Below are positions 22,113-33,437 of a stretch of 64,000 nucleotides of DNA, piece by piece. The notes beneath the pieces were generated by a model. That model was not told the DNA's origin. It searched no databases and worked only from the letters and a program-made list of their open reading frames with translations. The position numbers and the translations under genes are program-made. Source of the stretch: Neonectria sp. B-13. Taxonomy: Eukaryota > Ascomycota > Sordariomycetes > Hypocreales > Nectriaceae. Every line of letters starts with the position of its first letter. Position 1 is the stretch's first letter. The DNA is taken from the NCBI GenBank assembly GCA_002682825.1, contig NOKP01000035.1, positions 124,001 to 188,000 on the forward strand. Reading direction: 5' to 3'.

Positions 22113-23696
22113 TTAAGCCTCCGTTACATTTACCCCATTCTTCTCGTTTGTCTCAGGGATACTGCTACGGGATTCATCATCAATGAATGCCACCCCGGTA
22201 AGGCTTTTGCCGTGTGACGACTCTGTAACCTTGGTCAATGCGACCCAAGCCAACCCCGGAATGGAGATCCAGAATAAAGCAAGATTGATTGCACAGGCGC
22301 CGTTGTAGTTGAATTTCATGGCGGAGACGACAAACCCAAATGTCGACCCCAAGGAACCGACACTATTGATTAGGCCAGCCAGGAAAGCGGTCTCGTTGAT
22401 GGTGTTCGTCAGGCTCCCGGTGAGCCAGTATAAAAAGGTGGAAACCAGCGGGTCAGAAAGCCCCCACAGCGTAAAGACGAAGCATCCAAGCCCGAATCCC
22501 GGGTCAGACCAGTCGAGGTTAGGAAGAGTCTTGGAATAGTGCACCTGCACCGCTTGTCCCAGAATCCAGGATGTTCCAGTCGTCACTAGGATGACGACGA
22601 AACCGATTTTCGCACGCGTCTGTCGGCTGAACCGTTGCCAGTCGAGAAGCTGACCAAATGCCAGGGCGCCAAAGAGCCCAGCGAGATAGAACAGAGCTGA
22701 GTTGAGGGCTCGTGCGCGGACCGTGAAGTATGCGAAGTTGAACTGCCACTGATATGACAAAAACCACTGGGCGTACAGCATGAAGGGGATAAGAGCCAGG
22801 ACAGTGGAGTTCTTGAGAAGGACGCGAAGAACACGGAACTCATGCGCGAGCGTAGGGGCCCTGATCACAGCCACCTTGCGGCCGTCGGTTCGCTGGACCT
22901 TAGATATGGACGGTAAGGCGATGGCGAATGGGAAGCCGAGACACATGATTGTGATGAAGACAACATCTGGTTTGGTTAGTTAATGCTTCAGCGAGACGGA
23001 AGTTGCGGTACTGACATGTTGCGTTACTGATGGAGCCGCGATAGTTCCGGTTGACATTGAGGGCGAGAGATATGATGCCGCCAACAGAAGCGCCCAAGTT
23101 TTGGAGTGCAAACTTCAAGGAAGCTATTCTCTGAGTAAGTACGGAACGTGACAGCACTCCCCGGGGATCGAGGATAGAAGCCGATGCTTACTTGCGAAAC
23201 CCTTTCTGTTCTCCTCGGTGTAGCCCAAGAAGATTGCCCCGCTGGCAATCCACAGGAAGCACGCCGAGAGACCGATCAACACCGAGCCGAATAGTAGGAG
23301 CCAAGTAGCTCCTGATTTATCAACCAGGTAGAGCCCGGCAGCGTATGGCGCGTAACCGAGCGTTCCAATCTGTTATCAGGGACGTCAGAGTATGAATTAG
23401 ATCAGACTTGAACTGAGCGAAGCCCAGTCCAGTGCAGCAAGGAAACATACCAAGAGAGACCATTTAGGGGAGATACGGTTGCAGATGGCACCAGCCAGTA
23501 GCGACCCGACAGACAAGACCCCAAATACAACCGCATTGGCTGCGTTGGAGATATCAGGGCTGGCGCCGCCGCCTGCTCCCATACCATTGAGCGCGCCGAA
23601 GATGCCAGGACACGTGAATGCCGTGAAAGCAACCATGAAGGCCGCGAAAATGGTTGACCTGTACCAGGTCACCGGGTGAGTTTCCTTTTCGGCCAT
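22113..23696 (-). CDS. UNC93-like major facilitator membrane protein
   Basis: Four exons: 23696-23451, 23369-23192, 23123-23016 and 22966-22113; 461 aa. The start at 23696 (MAEKETHPVTWYRST) puts a short cytosolic lead before the first helix; an upstream in-frame ATG at 23777 is less likely. The signature GIFGALNGMGAGGGA at the end of the first helix, followed by GVLSVGSLLAGAICNRISPKWSLL and later LGYTEENRKGF, matches the fungal UNC-93/DUF895 branch of the MFS. About eleven hydrophobic segments are visible. Cargo is not known for most fungal members. The gene converges on the permease (49 bp apart) and diverges from the FAD monooxygenase. Confidence 0.87.
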
Positions 23697-25009
23697 GTTG
23701 AGAGAGACAACCAGATTGTCGGACAATTTGATATAGCTTTGCAAGGGGAAGCTGAAGCTTGTGGGTTGTAACCTCACAAAGATTTAACAGGCAACTTGGT
23801 TGTAATGTATAAACAATAACGAAGGATGTGGGCAGTTCTTGAACATAAAGTAATGAGAGAGCAGCCTGGTAAGTCTAGGGCCAAGCCTCATAAACCATAA
23901 CAGGAAGGATCAAGCGATGAATTGCGAGAACGCTGGGCGAATACCACAACATTTCTAACTAGAAAAGGCGTGATGAGAGCTCCAACTCGCGTCTATACAG
24001 CTGGGTGGACCCCCTTGTCCAAATGACCTCACATGATTGATGGTTGATGTGACTGACACCAACAGAAGCTGCTGTGAATTGACCGACACATCGAACTACC
24101 CAGGGTCGTTCCCACTTCACGGTATGCTAGTTGGAAGCTAACAAGCAGACGAAATCTCCTCGGGATTGGTTTCTAGTCCCGCCTTACGCTTGGTACACTC
24201 GGGTGGAAGTCGCAGGCATGCGTAACGACAGACTACTTATCTCGAGCTTTGATATACCCACTCACTCGAGTCTCGGAAATACTTGGCTACTATATCGAGC
24301 CTGGCTCGGTGGATCTGGAGGTAGGATCAAGCGGGAGTTTACGGTCAGCCTGGTCTTGATAATCCCTGAAAAACGTTTCCACACGACTTGAGTGTGTGTG
24401 GGCAACAATGCAACCGACATGAGGGAAGCCACTCAGGACGACACATTTCCGATATGGATCTGGATATAGGATACGTTGATACCGCAAATACGGCAATATC
24501 CGGCAATAACCATATCGGTTGGCTGCAGTATTGACGCTACGTTGGCGTTCGATAGTGCCCGGGATGATGGATGTGTGGGGAGTAGTTTGAGCTCTCTCCC
24601 GCCAATCACTCTTCGTCGTCTTCCTCGTCTGGGAGCTGGGTGACAATGTCGCCATCCTGGTGTGCATGATGAAAATGCCACATGGCACCCCGAAACTTGA
24701 CTCACCTGCGGGGGTACAGGTGCTATCAGTCTGACTCGTTGTTATGGCGATCAATTGCCGCTGTTGTACGTGACAGTTACACAGTGACGGGCCAGACACG
24801 GCGGGGCTAGGTGGCATGTACGACACTGGCGAATTCTCGAGGGCAATTTCATCATTAATATAGTGGAAGCGGACATGGATGTGAGTACCCAGATTGTAGA
24901 GACTGGGCTTTGTAATCAATCTCATCACTCAATTATAACTCTTACCCACCCCGCAAGCATGTTTACAGTGTTCACGACGGGCCAACAATCACCTGAGGAA
25001 TCACGCACA
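23697..25009. promoter_or_regulatory. Divergent promoter region between MFS and monooxygenase genes
   Basis: 1.3 kb without a supported gene. A 212-codon minus-strand frame at 24290-24928 has no recognisable domain and a composition unlike its neighbours. A second in-frame ATG for the monooxygenase lies at 24959. Confidence 0.4.
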
Positions 25010-26526
25010 ATGCAGAAGAAACTGAAGGTTGCCATCATCGGCGGTGGCCCTGCGGGCTTGGCCGCTGCGATAGAACTGGAAAGACGCCCTTTCGTTGAAT
25101 GGAAGCTATATGAGAAGAAGCCCGTGATCAGTGAGCTTGGCACCGGGCTTTCGATCCAGCGCAACACGTGGAGGATGCTGGAGCTCTTGGGTGCGGCCGA
25201 TCACATTGGTGCGGACGATTTCTTTCGGCCAGTCGATGAGCACTATGTCCAGCATCGGTAAGTGACACAATGGCCTGGTTTCCTTAGATCCAGGTTCTGT
25301 TGGTGAATCTCAGTTTCAACTCTGGAGTTCTCAGTATGCTATACGTCAAAGAAAATCGGTCTGCTAACAACCACGGTCATAGAAACTCAAAGACAGCAGA
25401 GCTGGTGTCCACGCACTTTTCAACCGCCGACACACCCCCACACCAGCGCCCCTGCCGAGCGCATCGTTCAATACTACAGCAAGCTCTTTTGAAAGAGGTT
25501 AATCAATCTCGCATTCGGGTCGGGCGCAAGCTCATCAACACCTCCCGGCTTGAGTCGGGCAGGCTAAGCCTAGTATTTGAAGGAGGGTTTACTGATGAAG
25601 TAGACCTTCTTATAGGAGCAGATGGCATACGGTCTGTAAGTCATTAAGCCCTCATTTCCATCTTTGCTTTTTATACTCGCCATCAGGTGATTGTTGGGAC
25701 ACACAAGGACAGATATACTAATCCGTGCCTTGGTGTCGATACTTAGATTGTCCGCCAGTTCGCCTTCCCTGACCACACTTTAACCTACACCGGCTCGACA
25801 GCTTACCGCGGTCTTGCTCGCACTTCGGATGCTCTCAAAATCAACGGTTTGAACAAGGCAGTCATCTTTTGGCACGGAACTGGTTCCAAATGGATATATA
25901 CATGTCCCCTGAGTGGAGATGACTTGGAGGTCACGGTCCGAATCAAGGAGCCTCACATCGACGGCGAAGACCGTGTCAGTTGGGGCCAAGAGGCATCCAT
26001 CCGCCCCGTCCAGGATGCCTTCCAGGACGAGCTAAGCCCTCCTCTCCGACAGCTACTCAAGATCGTCGATCGCGTGCAGCAGTTTGACTTCTTCGCTGGG
26101 CCTAGACTTGGGTCCATCGTACAGCACGGGTCGATAGCCTTGATTGGAGACGCCTCGCATCCGCTCTCAGGAGCTTTCGGAGCTGGCGCAGGTTTTGCGC
26201 TGGAAGATGCTCATGTGCTAGGTGGTGCGCTTGAATGGGCACGAGAAAATGGGAAACCCGTATCTGCAGGCCTGGAAATATTCGATCAAGTCCGTTCGCA
26301 GCACTACGAAGCCCTTTATGCGGTTTTGGACCGGTACGGCGCCGCTGAAGAGGAGTTGGCATCGCTACATCTGGATTCCCAGGAGGAAATCAAGTTCAGG
26401 ATCGAGAGGGTCTGGAACGCGGGGCACGACTGGATGTACTACTATCAGGCGGATACTGTGCTCAAGGAGGAACTCCAAAAGTTGAGTTTGGAGTCTTCAA
26501 AAACTACTACGCTACTGAGTAGATGA
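25010..26526 (+). CDS. FAD-dependent monooxygenase, salicylate-hydroxylase-like
   Basis: Three exons: 25010-25257, 25383-25635 and 25747-26526; 426 aa. The introns (125 and 111 bp) are long for this window, but the first has a good GCTAAC branch site. The protein shows the three FAD motifs of group A flavoprotein hydroxylases: AIIGGGPAGLAAAIELE near the N-terminus, DLLIGADGIRS (the DG motif) at the exon 2 end, and ALIGDASHPLSGAFGAGAG (GD motif). The second Arg-containing FAD-contact segment appears as CRAHRSILQQALL. These enzymes hydroxylate aromatic acids using NAD(P)H and oxygen; salicylate is a family-level guess. The DMT transporter follows in the same direction. Confidence 0.88.
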
Positions 26527-27055
26527 AATCCAATTCAAGAGAGATCCGATTTACAGCTTTCATCTCCAGTCTTAGCATGGCAGTTGATGGTCCTCTACTT
26601 AATTCGTAACCACCTAACGCCCTTGATTTACACCAAGAGGAACCTCTCTATCACTCTGGCTACTAATCAGGTGCAATGCAAGTTCTAGATAACGAACTTG
26701 CGCTATTTGGAGCAAAAAAAGCCGTTGACTAAGGATATACTTCTTTCTAGTTAGGCTTCTCTTCTCTGTGGTAGAACAATTCTCAACCACGGTCCAATGC
26801 ACAACTTCGAGCCTTCCTGCAATCTTTAAATTTAAAGCTCATGCGACCCCAATCCTAGTTCACAAAGCTTGCACTAGATTATTAGTCAGGAAGATATACT
26901 AAAAGTAGCTAGCCTACTATTAGTACGTAGTTTGCAACGTACCCCGCTATCGGGGAAGAAATTTAGAACCGTGAATATCCACCAAGAAAAAGAAAACGAA
27001 ACAGAAAAAGAAAAGTGCTCCAATCAAGCCTCGATTTTCCAGGCAGACTACAGAC
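26527..27055. other. Intergenic, 0.5 kb
   Basis: The 3' flank of the monooxygenase and the promoter of the DMT transporter; AT-rich with A-rich runs just before the transporter start. No gene. Confidence 0.4.
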
Positions 27056-28549
27056 ATGTCTTATGGAACAGTGACGCCCCTGGCTGCTAAGCCAGATGCT
27101 TCCGAGTCGTCCGTGCACTCGACACACAGCGCAATTGATGCTCCGGTCACTCACGATGAGCCAACGGCAGAGGCGGGCTTCCAAGACAACCCGGACAATA
27201 GGTTCTGGCCGAGACTCAAGGCCTTTTACGCAAAAAACATTGGGCTTTTCTTCGTCTTTCTAGCGCAAATGTTCGCGTCTATTGTGAGTGTGCCGGCTAA
27301 AAACGAGCGAGGGATGAGTATTAACAAGGCAGATGTCCATGACGACTCGACTACTGGAGACTGGATTCGAGACCAAGTTCCATGCACTGCAGATTATATT
27401 CGTCCGCATGTTGACCACGGCTATAATCGGATCATTGTACATGTGGTACAAGCAGGTGCCAGACTTTCCCTTGGGCCAACGCGGTGTCAGACGTCTCCTC
27501 GTTATTCGGGGCATCGCAGGCTCAACGGGACTATTCGGTTTATATTGTATAGCTTCACGAGTTACGTTGATAGAACATGTGCTAATGTATTGAATAGACT
27601 CTCTTTCGTACCTCGAAATATCGGATGCCACAGTTATCACGTTTCTTGTCCCTACCATGACGGCGTTCGTCTGTTGGATTGCTCTCAATGTAAGTTATAT
27701 GATATGCGTGCGTTGTTGACCCCTCACTAAGTTCCATGCCACAGGAACCATTTACAATCAAAGAAGCTTGTGCTGGATTGCTCGCATTCGTGGGCGTGTT
27801 GTTCATTGCTCGGCCAGGTTTCCTGTTCCCGGACCAGGATGCTAGCAACCCATCCTCCCAGTCTCTCAACACGGACCCCTCACATATCAGCGCCGGTCTT
27901 CAAGGGGGCATACTTCCTCCAGTCAAGGCGAACCCTACCGAGCGCTCCATCGCTGTCGCTTGCGCGATATTGGGATCTTTTGCAGCAGCGACTGCTTATG
28001 CCACTATTCGTGTGATTGGGAAGCGAACCCATTCGCTAGTGAGCGTCAACTACTTTGCTACATTGGCTACTATCAGCTCCTTTCTCATCATCATGATTCA
28101 CCCAAATCTCCATTTTGAGATACCCCAAACCCCTATACAATGGTATGAAACCCTACACTACGATATTATCTAAAAATCGCTCACAATTGACATTACAGGA
28201 TGCTTCTCGGTTCCATTGGCATCTCGGGCTTCTTACTCCAGGTACTCTTAACGGAGGGGTTACAGAGGGAGAAAGCAGGCAGAGCAACCAATCTTATTGT
28301 AAGTCTTCTCAACATGCAAAGCCTTGTTTCTTTCTAATAGATGAACAGTACACACAAATGGTCTTCGCGCTTATTCTTGAGCGTGTTGTCTGGGGAACTA
28401 CACCACCACTCACAAGCTTTCTCGGAAGCGCACTGATTATCAGCGCTGCTGTTTGGGTCAGCCTGCAGAAGAGGGCGTTGGTGGAGGAAAGAAAGACAGC
28501 TGTTGATGAGGAGAGAAGGCTCCTAAGTTCTGACAATGAGGCAAACTGA
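27056..28549 (+). CDS. EamA/DMT-family transporter (SLC35G-like)
   Basis: Six exons: 27056-27283, 27333-27546, 27598-27689, 27745-28142, 28199-28298 and 28349-28549; 410 aa. About 60 polar residues precede the first helix (IGLFFVFLAQMFASI). The two EamA repeats are marked by FHALQIIFVRML plus SLSYLEISDATVITFLVPTM in the first half, and by YATIRVIGKRTHSLVSVNYF plus ATNLIYTQMVFALILERVVW in the second. About ten membrane helices are expected. The last acceptor is the CAG at 28346-28348; the TAG eight bases earlier would break the frame. Cargo is unknown; members export or import metabolites at the plasma membrane or Golgi. The gene is convergent with the SDR gene, with 147 bp between stops. Confidence 0.87.
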
Positions 28550-28696
28550 TTGTTACGCCAATCTATCAACTGCCAGTTCTTTTGTCACATAGCTAAGCGC
28601 AGTAAAATCTAGATAGCAACTGTACTTAAGGCGTAGTGGACTTAGATAGGGGGCTTTACATATAATAAACTCTACTATGAGGGATCCTCCACACTT

Positions 28697-29443
28697 TTAC
28701 CAAGGCAGAATTTGACCATTGTACGATATGAACTTGCCCGACACTGTATCGCGAGTCGCCCCGTCAATCACCTCAAGAATCCCTTGGACGCTGCCATCAA
28801 CAGTCTCCGGCAGAGCACCAGGAAACCCCCATTCCTTCGCCGAGAACTCTCCCATGCGCGTCTGCACCCAGCCTGGATGAAGGGCAACGGCGATCAAGCC
28901 CTCATTTTGCACGTGCAAGGCCCGAGTCAGCCAGTTCAAGGCAGCCTTACTAGGACCGTAAGCCCCGCCAGGAGCCTCTTGATATGTAATGGAGCCGACT
29001 GAGGACGTGATATTGATGAGCTTAGGAGCCGCCGACTTTTGAAGAAGAGGCCACAGGGCCTGGAAGACCATGAGAGGTCCTATGGTATTGGTTTCGAAGG
29101 CGAGGCGGAGATCTTCCGCCGGAGTCTCGGCCGCGATCGTCATGGGCGGGCTAAATGCAGCGTTGTTGATGAGGACGTCGACTTGGTCGACAGTGAAGGC
29201 TGCCCGGATTTGCTCGGGCGGGGGAGCCACGGAGAAGTCGAGGTTGACAATTTCCAGGGAGCTGTTCTTCCCCTTGGCGAGGGCCTCGATTTCAGCTCTG
29301 AGGCCTGCTGCCGCTTCGTGATTGCGGACGGTCGCGATGATAGTGGTTGAGGGCCGAGCGAGAAGGGCCTTGACGAGGCCAAGACCAATGCCTCTGTTGC
29401 TGCCAGTCACGACGTAGACGGTGTTTTTGGCCTCAGGCTCCAT
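28697..29443 (-). CDS. Short-chain dehydrogenase/reductase
   Basis: Single exon, 248 aa from the ATG at 29443; the frame stays open upstream but without homologous sequence. The classical SDR elements are all present: cofactor loop TGSNRGIG at 13-20, NNAA at 93-96, and the catalytic triad Ser148 (ITSS), Tyr162 and Lys166 (YGPSK). HPGWVQTRMG follows. The overall pattern is closest to the small C-factor/sniffer-type SDRs, which use NAD(P)H on carbonyls; the substrate is unknown. Its upstream region is built from the relic of an ankyrin gene (29450-30240), so its promoter may be of recent origin. Confidence 0.9.
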   Translation of the reverse strand: MEPEAKNTVYVVTGSNRGIGLGLVKALLARPSTTIIATVRNHEAAAGLRAEIEALAKGKNSSLEIVNLDFSVAPPPEQIRAAFTVDQVDVLINNAAFSPPMTIAAETPAEDLRLAFETNTIGPLMVFQALWPLLQKSAAPKLINITSSVGSITYQEAPGGAYGPSKAALNWLTRALHVQNEGLIAVALHPGWVQTRMGEFSAKEWGFPGALPETVDGSVQGILEVIDGATRDTVSGKFISYNGQILPW

Positions 29444-29449
29444 TATTAT

Positions 29450-30240
29450 GGAGATAGTAGGTAGATTGAGCTTGATAACAAGTGGTAGTGTAACAAATGA
29501 CTGGCAAAGTCTATGTAATGATGCGGACGGTGGTAAGAAGATGCTGCTTTGGCTTGTAAGTGACGCGGGGCATTCGAACACACAGCTCCAAAATTCTAGA
29601 GCAACGTGACATGGAATTTCGTTTCTCCGGGTTTGTAATCTGTCTGAAGACGTAAGGCGACCAATCGCGACGTAACTTGCAATCGAGGATTTATGGAAAG
29701 TTGAGAATGTTGTCAATATTTCGGCGTGTGAGACGATGAAGTGCAGTACCGAAAAAGAGAAAACACAATACAGAATTATGCTTTGACTAGTAATAACTAA
29801 GACCAATTCAAGGAGAGTTTCTTTCACCATTGGTACGTCTCAATGACGGTCCCAAAGAGTTACACAGCAGCACCCCAACACGAAAACCCAATGCCTTACA
29901 CCTGATCATGTGTGATTAAGCTAGTACCAAGGGAGGCTTGCAGCTCTCTACCAAATCAAGTTCACTTCTCGTTGACTTCAATTTAGACGTTGGTTGTGAG
30001 GTTTCGTTGCCGGCTGGGCTTTTTCTACTACTGATTCATAGATTCAACTAATTAGTACGAACAACCGTACGAGGGCAGTGACTGAACAGAGAACAAAACA
30101 CATAATGAAGGCCGAGGTTAAACTTTTAATCTACCCCTCTAGTGAACTCTTGGGAGAAAGACCAGTAATTCTTCCACTTCTGTATGCCCATTTTGGGCAG
30201 CTCGCGCGCCTCGGTATGATAAAGTCACACAAGCTCATAA
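29450..30240 (-). repeat. 3' end and flank of an ankyrin-repeat (NLR-type) gene, relic copy A
   Basis: The segment about 30120-30240 read on the minus strand gives ARAAQNGHTEVEELLVFLP, the core of a final ankyrin repeat, then a stop. It and the sequence downstream as far as about 29479 match, in the same order and orientation, the 3' end and flank of the NACHT-ankyrin pseudogene at 35682-36070. Copy A holds about 300 bp (near 29750-30050) that copy B lacks. Over 90 aligned bases (29479-29568 against 35682-35771) I count 62 identities. Only the very end of the gene is present, so this is a fragment, not a complete paralogue. Confidence 0.65.
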
Positions 30241-30504
30241 ATAGCACATGCCAACAGAATATTAAGGAGTAATGAACGAGACGGCATTGATATTCCAGTA
30301 CTTCATTACGGCTACAGAAGCATGCACTTGTTCAAGAATATGCTCGCTCCCGTTCTTCCTTGGCGTTTACTCTCAAAACCGGGGGAAACTGTCTAGTACA
30401 CCATCTACCAGTCTATCCACAAAGGGAAGAAGCTAGCATCATCCCGACCGCCTAAACTCTCAGATGACCAACCCCTTGTTCTGGCCCGAACAACTACCAA
30501 CGGC

Positions 30505-31839
30505 TTAGGATTTCGTCCTATACCAAGTTTGGAACTCCTCGAAGTCTTTACACAGTTCCCCAACCACGTATTTGCGTCCCCTGGGTAGCTCAACGGCTAC
30601 ATATTGCCAAAACTTGTGTGGATGCGTAGCTATACCTTAATGTTAGTCGCGATGTCAAGTCAAAGGAGCTAGGGCTTAGTGGGAAGAGAACGGAGGTACA
30701 TACTTTCGGTCAGAAGCGTTTTCGCCGTGACCCAAATATCGCGTATGATGGTTGATCCTGCCACCACGATGGCAACGATTTGGCCAATTGAGTACACGGA
30801 TGAGGTCAGACGGATAGAGTGAATGTTCATTGTCAGCTCGGCAGCAACCAGGCTCAAGCATCCAAATGCGCTGTGTTCCAGGTACAGTTGGCTGACTGTG
30901 GTCGGGACCTCGCTGTACGACCTGTAACCTAGCTGTTCAAGTTTATCGCCATATACCTCCACGTCGCAGGCTTCACACCTCTTGCAGCCGGGACAAGACA
31001 CGCACACGTTATGTTTTCCATCATCGTTTTGACTCTTGTCGAACCAACAACGAACTGGCCTCTCGCAGACCTCGCAAGTCAATTTTTCGGCGCAGGCTTC
31101 GCAATCAATCGCAACAACAAGTCTGAGGGGTGTTCTCGAGCAGTCCTTGACAAGATTTGCATTGCAGTGAAGGGTCAATGCTCTTCTCTTCCAACTTCAA
31201 GGCTTTATCAAAACTCTTTGTCCGGGTGATGGAGAAATGCCACGAGTGTGCCGTGCTGCACCATCTCAGCCCGTAGTATATCCAAAAGGGAAGTACTTGA
31301 TTAGGGAGTCCGGCTGAACAGTTTCCGAACCAAGACCACCAGAAGACAGAAAAGCATCTGCATTCGCCCGCAACAAGCGTGTCTCTGGTGAAACTATTGA
31401 CGAGGACACCGACAGTTGTCAATCCTAGTAGCTGTGCCAGGATGACTGTTCCCACCTGCCATCGGGCTGCTAGAGTCTCCTTCTCAATCAACTGGATTGA
31501 TAGTGCACTGTTCTGGACGTCCAACAATATCGATCTGAGGATTGCATCGACCGGGGACAGCTTCCGGTAAATCAGAGGACCAACAAATGCGAACGCTAAA
31601 GAGACATGCATTATCACGAGCCCGCCGCCCAGTTCCTTCACCGCCGTATGTTTCGGGTGGAATGAGCTAAGAAGTGTAACCAGGAAGAGAATGCTGCCTT
31701 GTAACCAGGTGCCGGCTCGGACACCGTCCCCGACGATGTCAGCATCTGCGACCCAACACTCCTGATCATCACGAGGCGTGATGCCGTTGGTTCCAATAAA
31801 GGTGAAGCATCCAAGAACGATGGTGACGGCCGCCATCAT
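30505..31839 (-). pseudogene. Multi-pass membrane protein with Cys-rich middle, frame broken by a 4-bp tandem duplication
   Basis: From the ATG at 31839 the frame encodes several hydrophobic helices (MMAAVTIVLGCFTFIG, a GTWLQGSILFLVTLL segment, VIMHVSLAFAFVGPLIY), then PFWIYYGLRW and a Cys-rich stretch starting LQCKSCQ. It stops at 31105. The adjacent frame continues with CEACAEKLTCEVCE and CVSCPGCKRCEACD, a helix (IGQIVAIVVAGSTII), and a last exon 30629-30505 after a 74-bp intron (30703-30630; CGACTAAC branch). At the break the plus strand carries AATCAATC (31103-31110), a 4-bp tandem duplication. Without the extra four bases the two parts form one frame of 419 codons. I do not recognise the family; the Cys pairs suggest a zinc-binding cytosolic domain. 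A truncated functional protein or an assembly error are alternatives. Confidence 0.6.
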
Positions 31840-32134
31840 AAAGCTGAACAAATGTAATATCCCTGAAGACGAGCGTCTCTTCACGGATACTTCGTTTTAG
31901 GGACCAGCTTCAGCCGTTCTCCTGTTTGGCTGCCTGACATCACTGTGGCGTCCATGCAGAAGTGCCTGATGCTGTCACAACTGTCACTACTGTCAGATGA
32001 CGTGGAGGTCCGGCCAGCTCTTCACATTCTGTCATTCCATCTTGCGGTGCTGCATAAATAAGCTTGAATTCCAGGTGAGTATCCTCACTTCTACTCTACG
32101 AAAAACCCCAGAAGCCTCCTGCAGCACGCTTCTC

Positions 32135-33437
32135 ATGGACGAGTGCGCCAGCCTGGAAGAGCTTCTCCAGGCGAAGTCCGGCAAACCCGAAGAGCCCCAG
32201 CCCATCCAGCCGCAACGCCGACCGACTCGATCGAGGTTCAAATCACCGCTATCTCTGGAATTCTTCAGAAGGACGGACGAGTCTCGACTCCCGCCTCTAC
32301 CGCGCGAACTAGCAATACGGTCGCAGGATACCGACGCAATAGAGAACCCGTCCTCTGTACAAGATCCCGAGATTGAGGACAGGTCACATCCCGAGATCAA
32401 CCAAAAGAACAGGGTCAACAGCACGATTTCACCCGCTAGCTTCAACAAAAGCAAATCATCGTTACCACGAAGTCAAACAGAGCCAGATCTCCCATCGTTT
32501 GCCGCGACTAGAAGCTCGCCAGCGACCGATCAACACAGACCACCATGGCTCGATGCAGTCGCCCAAAGGACGCTCGGGGGCTCAGCTTGAACCCGTAAGT
32601 CTAAAATGGGGCCACATCCTCTTTCAGCGCTGAAAAATTCTTCCCGCAACTTCGAATCTTTGGAAGCCTTCACATTTTGCTGATTCTTGATACCACCAGA
32701 GACCTAAATGCGCTCGCCAGTGCAGAAGACTCAGCAAACACAGAGGACTTACAATCTTCCAAACCAAAAACTGCTCTTTCAATCAGGAGACCCGATGCCC
32801 ACATTCAAGACGTGTTCGATGAAACCACTGTCACTGGTAAATGTCTAGCTTGCATTCCCGGGAAACTCACTAGATCGGGAGAAAGGTCCGCATGTCTCAT
32901 CGCTGTTAACGTGTATTTGCAATCCAAGCCCCATGACGAGTCGCTTTACGCCGCCTTAAAAATTACATCGCACCGCAGCTCTAATGAATCAGAATACCCC
33001 CCAAAGCTCTTTGTCTGCTCCATTCCCCCGTTGGCAGCCGCGGAGGGTGAAGAAGTGAGAAATCGAGTAGGATATACTCTAGGAAGCTGGGGCTTGCCTC
33101 TACCCCATTTCTTTGCGGATACCCACAAGAACGGAGTCTGGTGGCCACTGAACGGGTATAGAGGGGGAAGACTGAGGTTCCTATCATTCTGGTATTTGAA
33201 TTAGTCGATGTTGAAGACAAATTCGAGCTTGATGCGAGTTTTCAATTGGGGCGGGCACCGGGACCAAACGATTCTTTGGTGCCAAAGAATCTCAAAACGA
33301 AACGCTTTACATTCTTCTTCAACCTAAAAGACAACGATGTTGCTGTCGATTGGCTGAGTCCTGAACAGCGTGGGGGTATGGGAACGCTGGATATAAACGG
33401 GTTGCTTCGGGAATGGTTCCCTGCCCAAGCTCAATGA
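32135..33437 (+). pseudogene. Uncharacterised protein gene with two apparent one-base losses in G runs
   Basis: The first part (ATG at 32135, MDECASLEELLQAKSG) is a disordered, Ser/Pro/Arg-rich region that hits a stop just after a run of five G at 32576-32580. One extra G there would lead straight into a good donor (GTAAGT, 32596) and, after the CTTTCAG acceptor, into a second exon reading AEKFFPQLRIFGSLH and onward to PHFFADTHKNGVWWPLNG. There a second run of five G (33163-33167) again needs one more G to continue as EVPIILVFELVDVEDKF to the stop at 33437. No known domain was recognised. Either the gene is decaying or both runs are under-called in the assembly; the identical type of error at both sites favours the latter. 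Confidence 0.5.

Noticed and set aside
24290..24928. 212-codon minus-strand frame in the divergent promoter region
   Set aside because: Composition and lack of any domain make it look non-coding, and it overlaps the region expected to hold the promoters.
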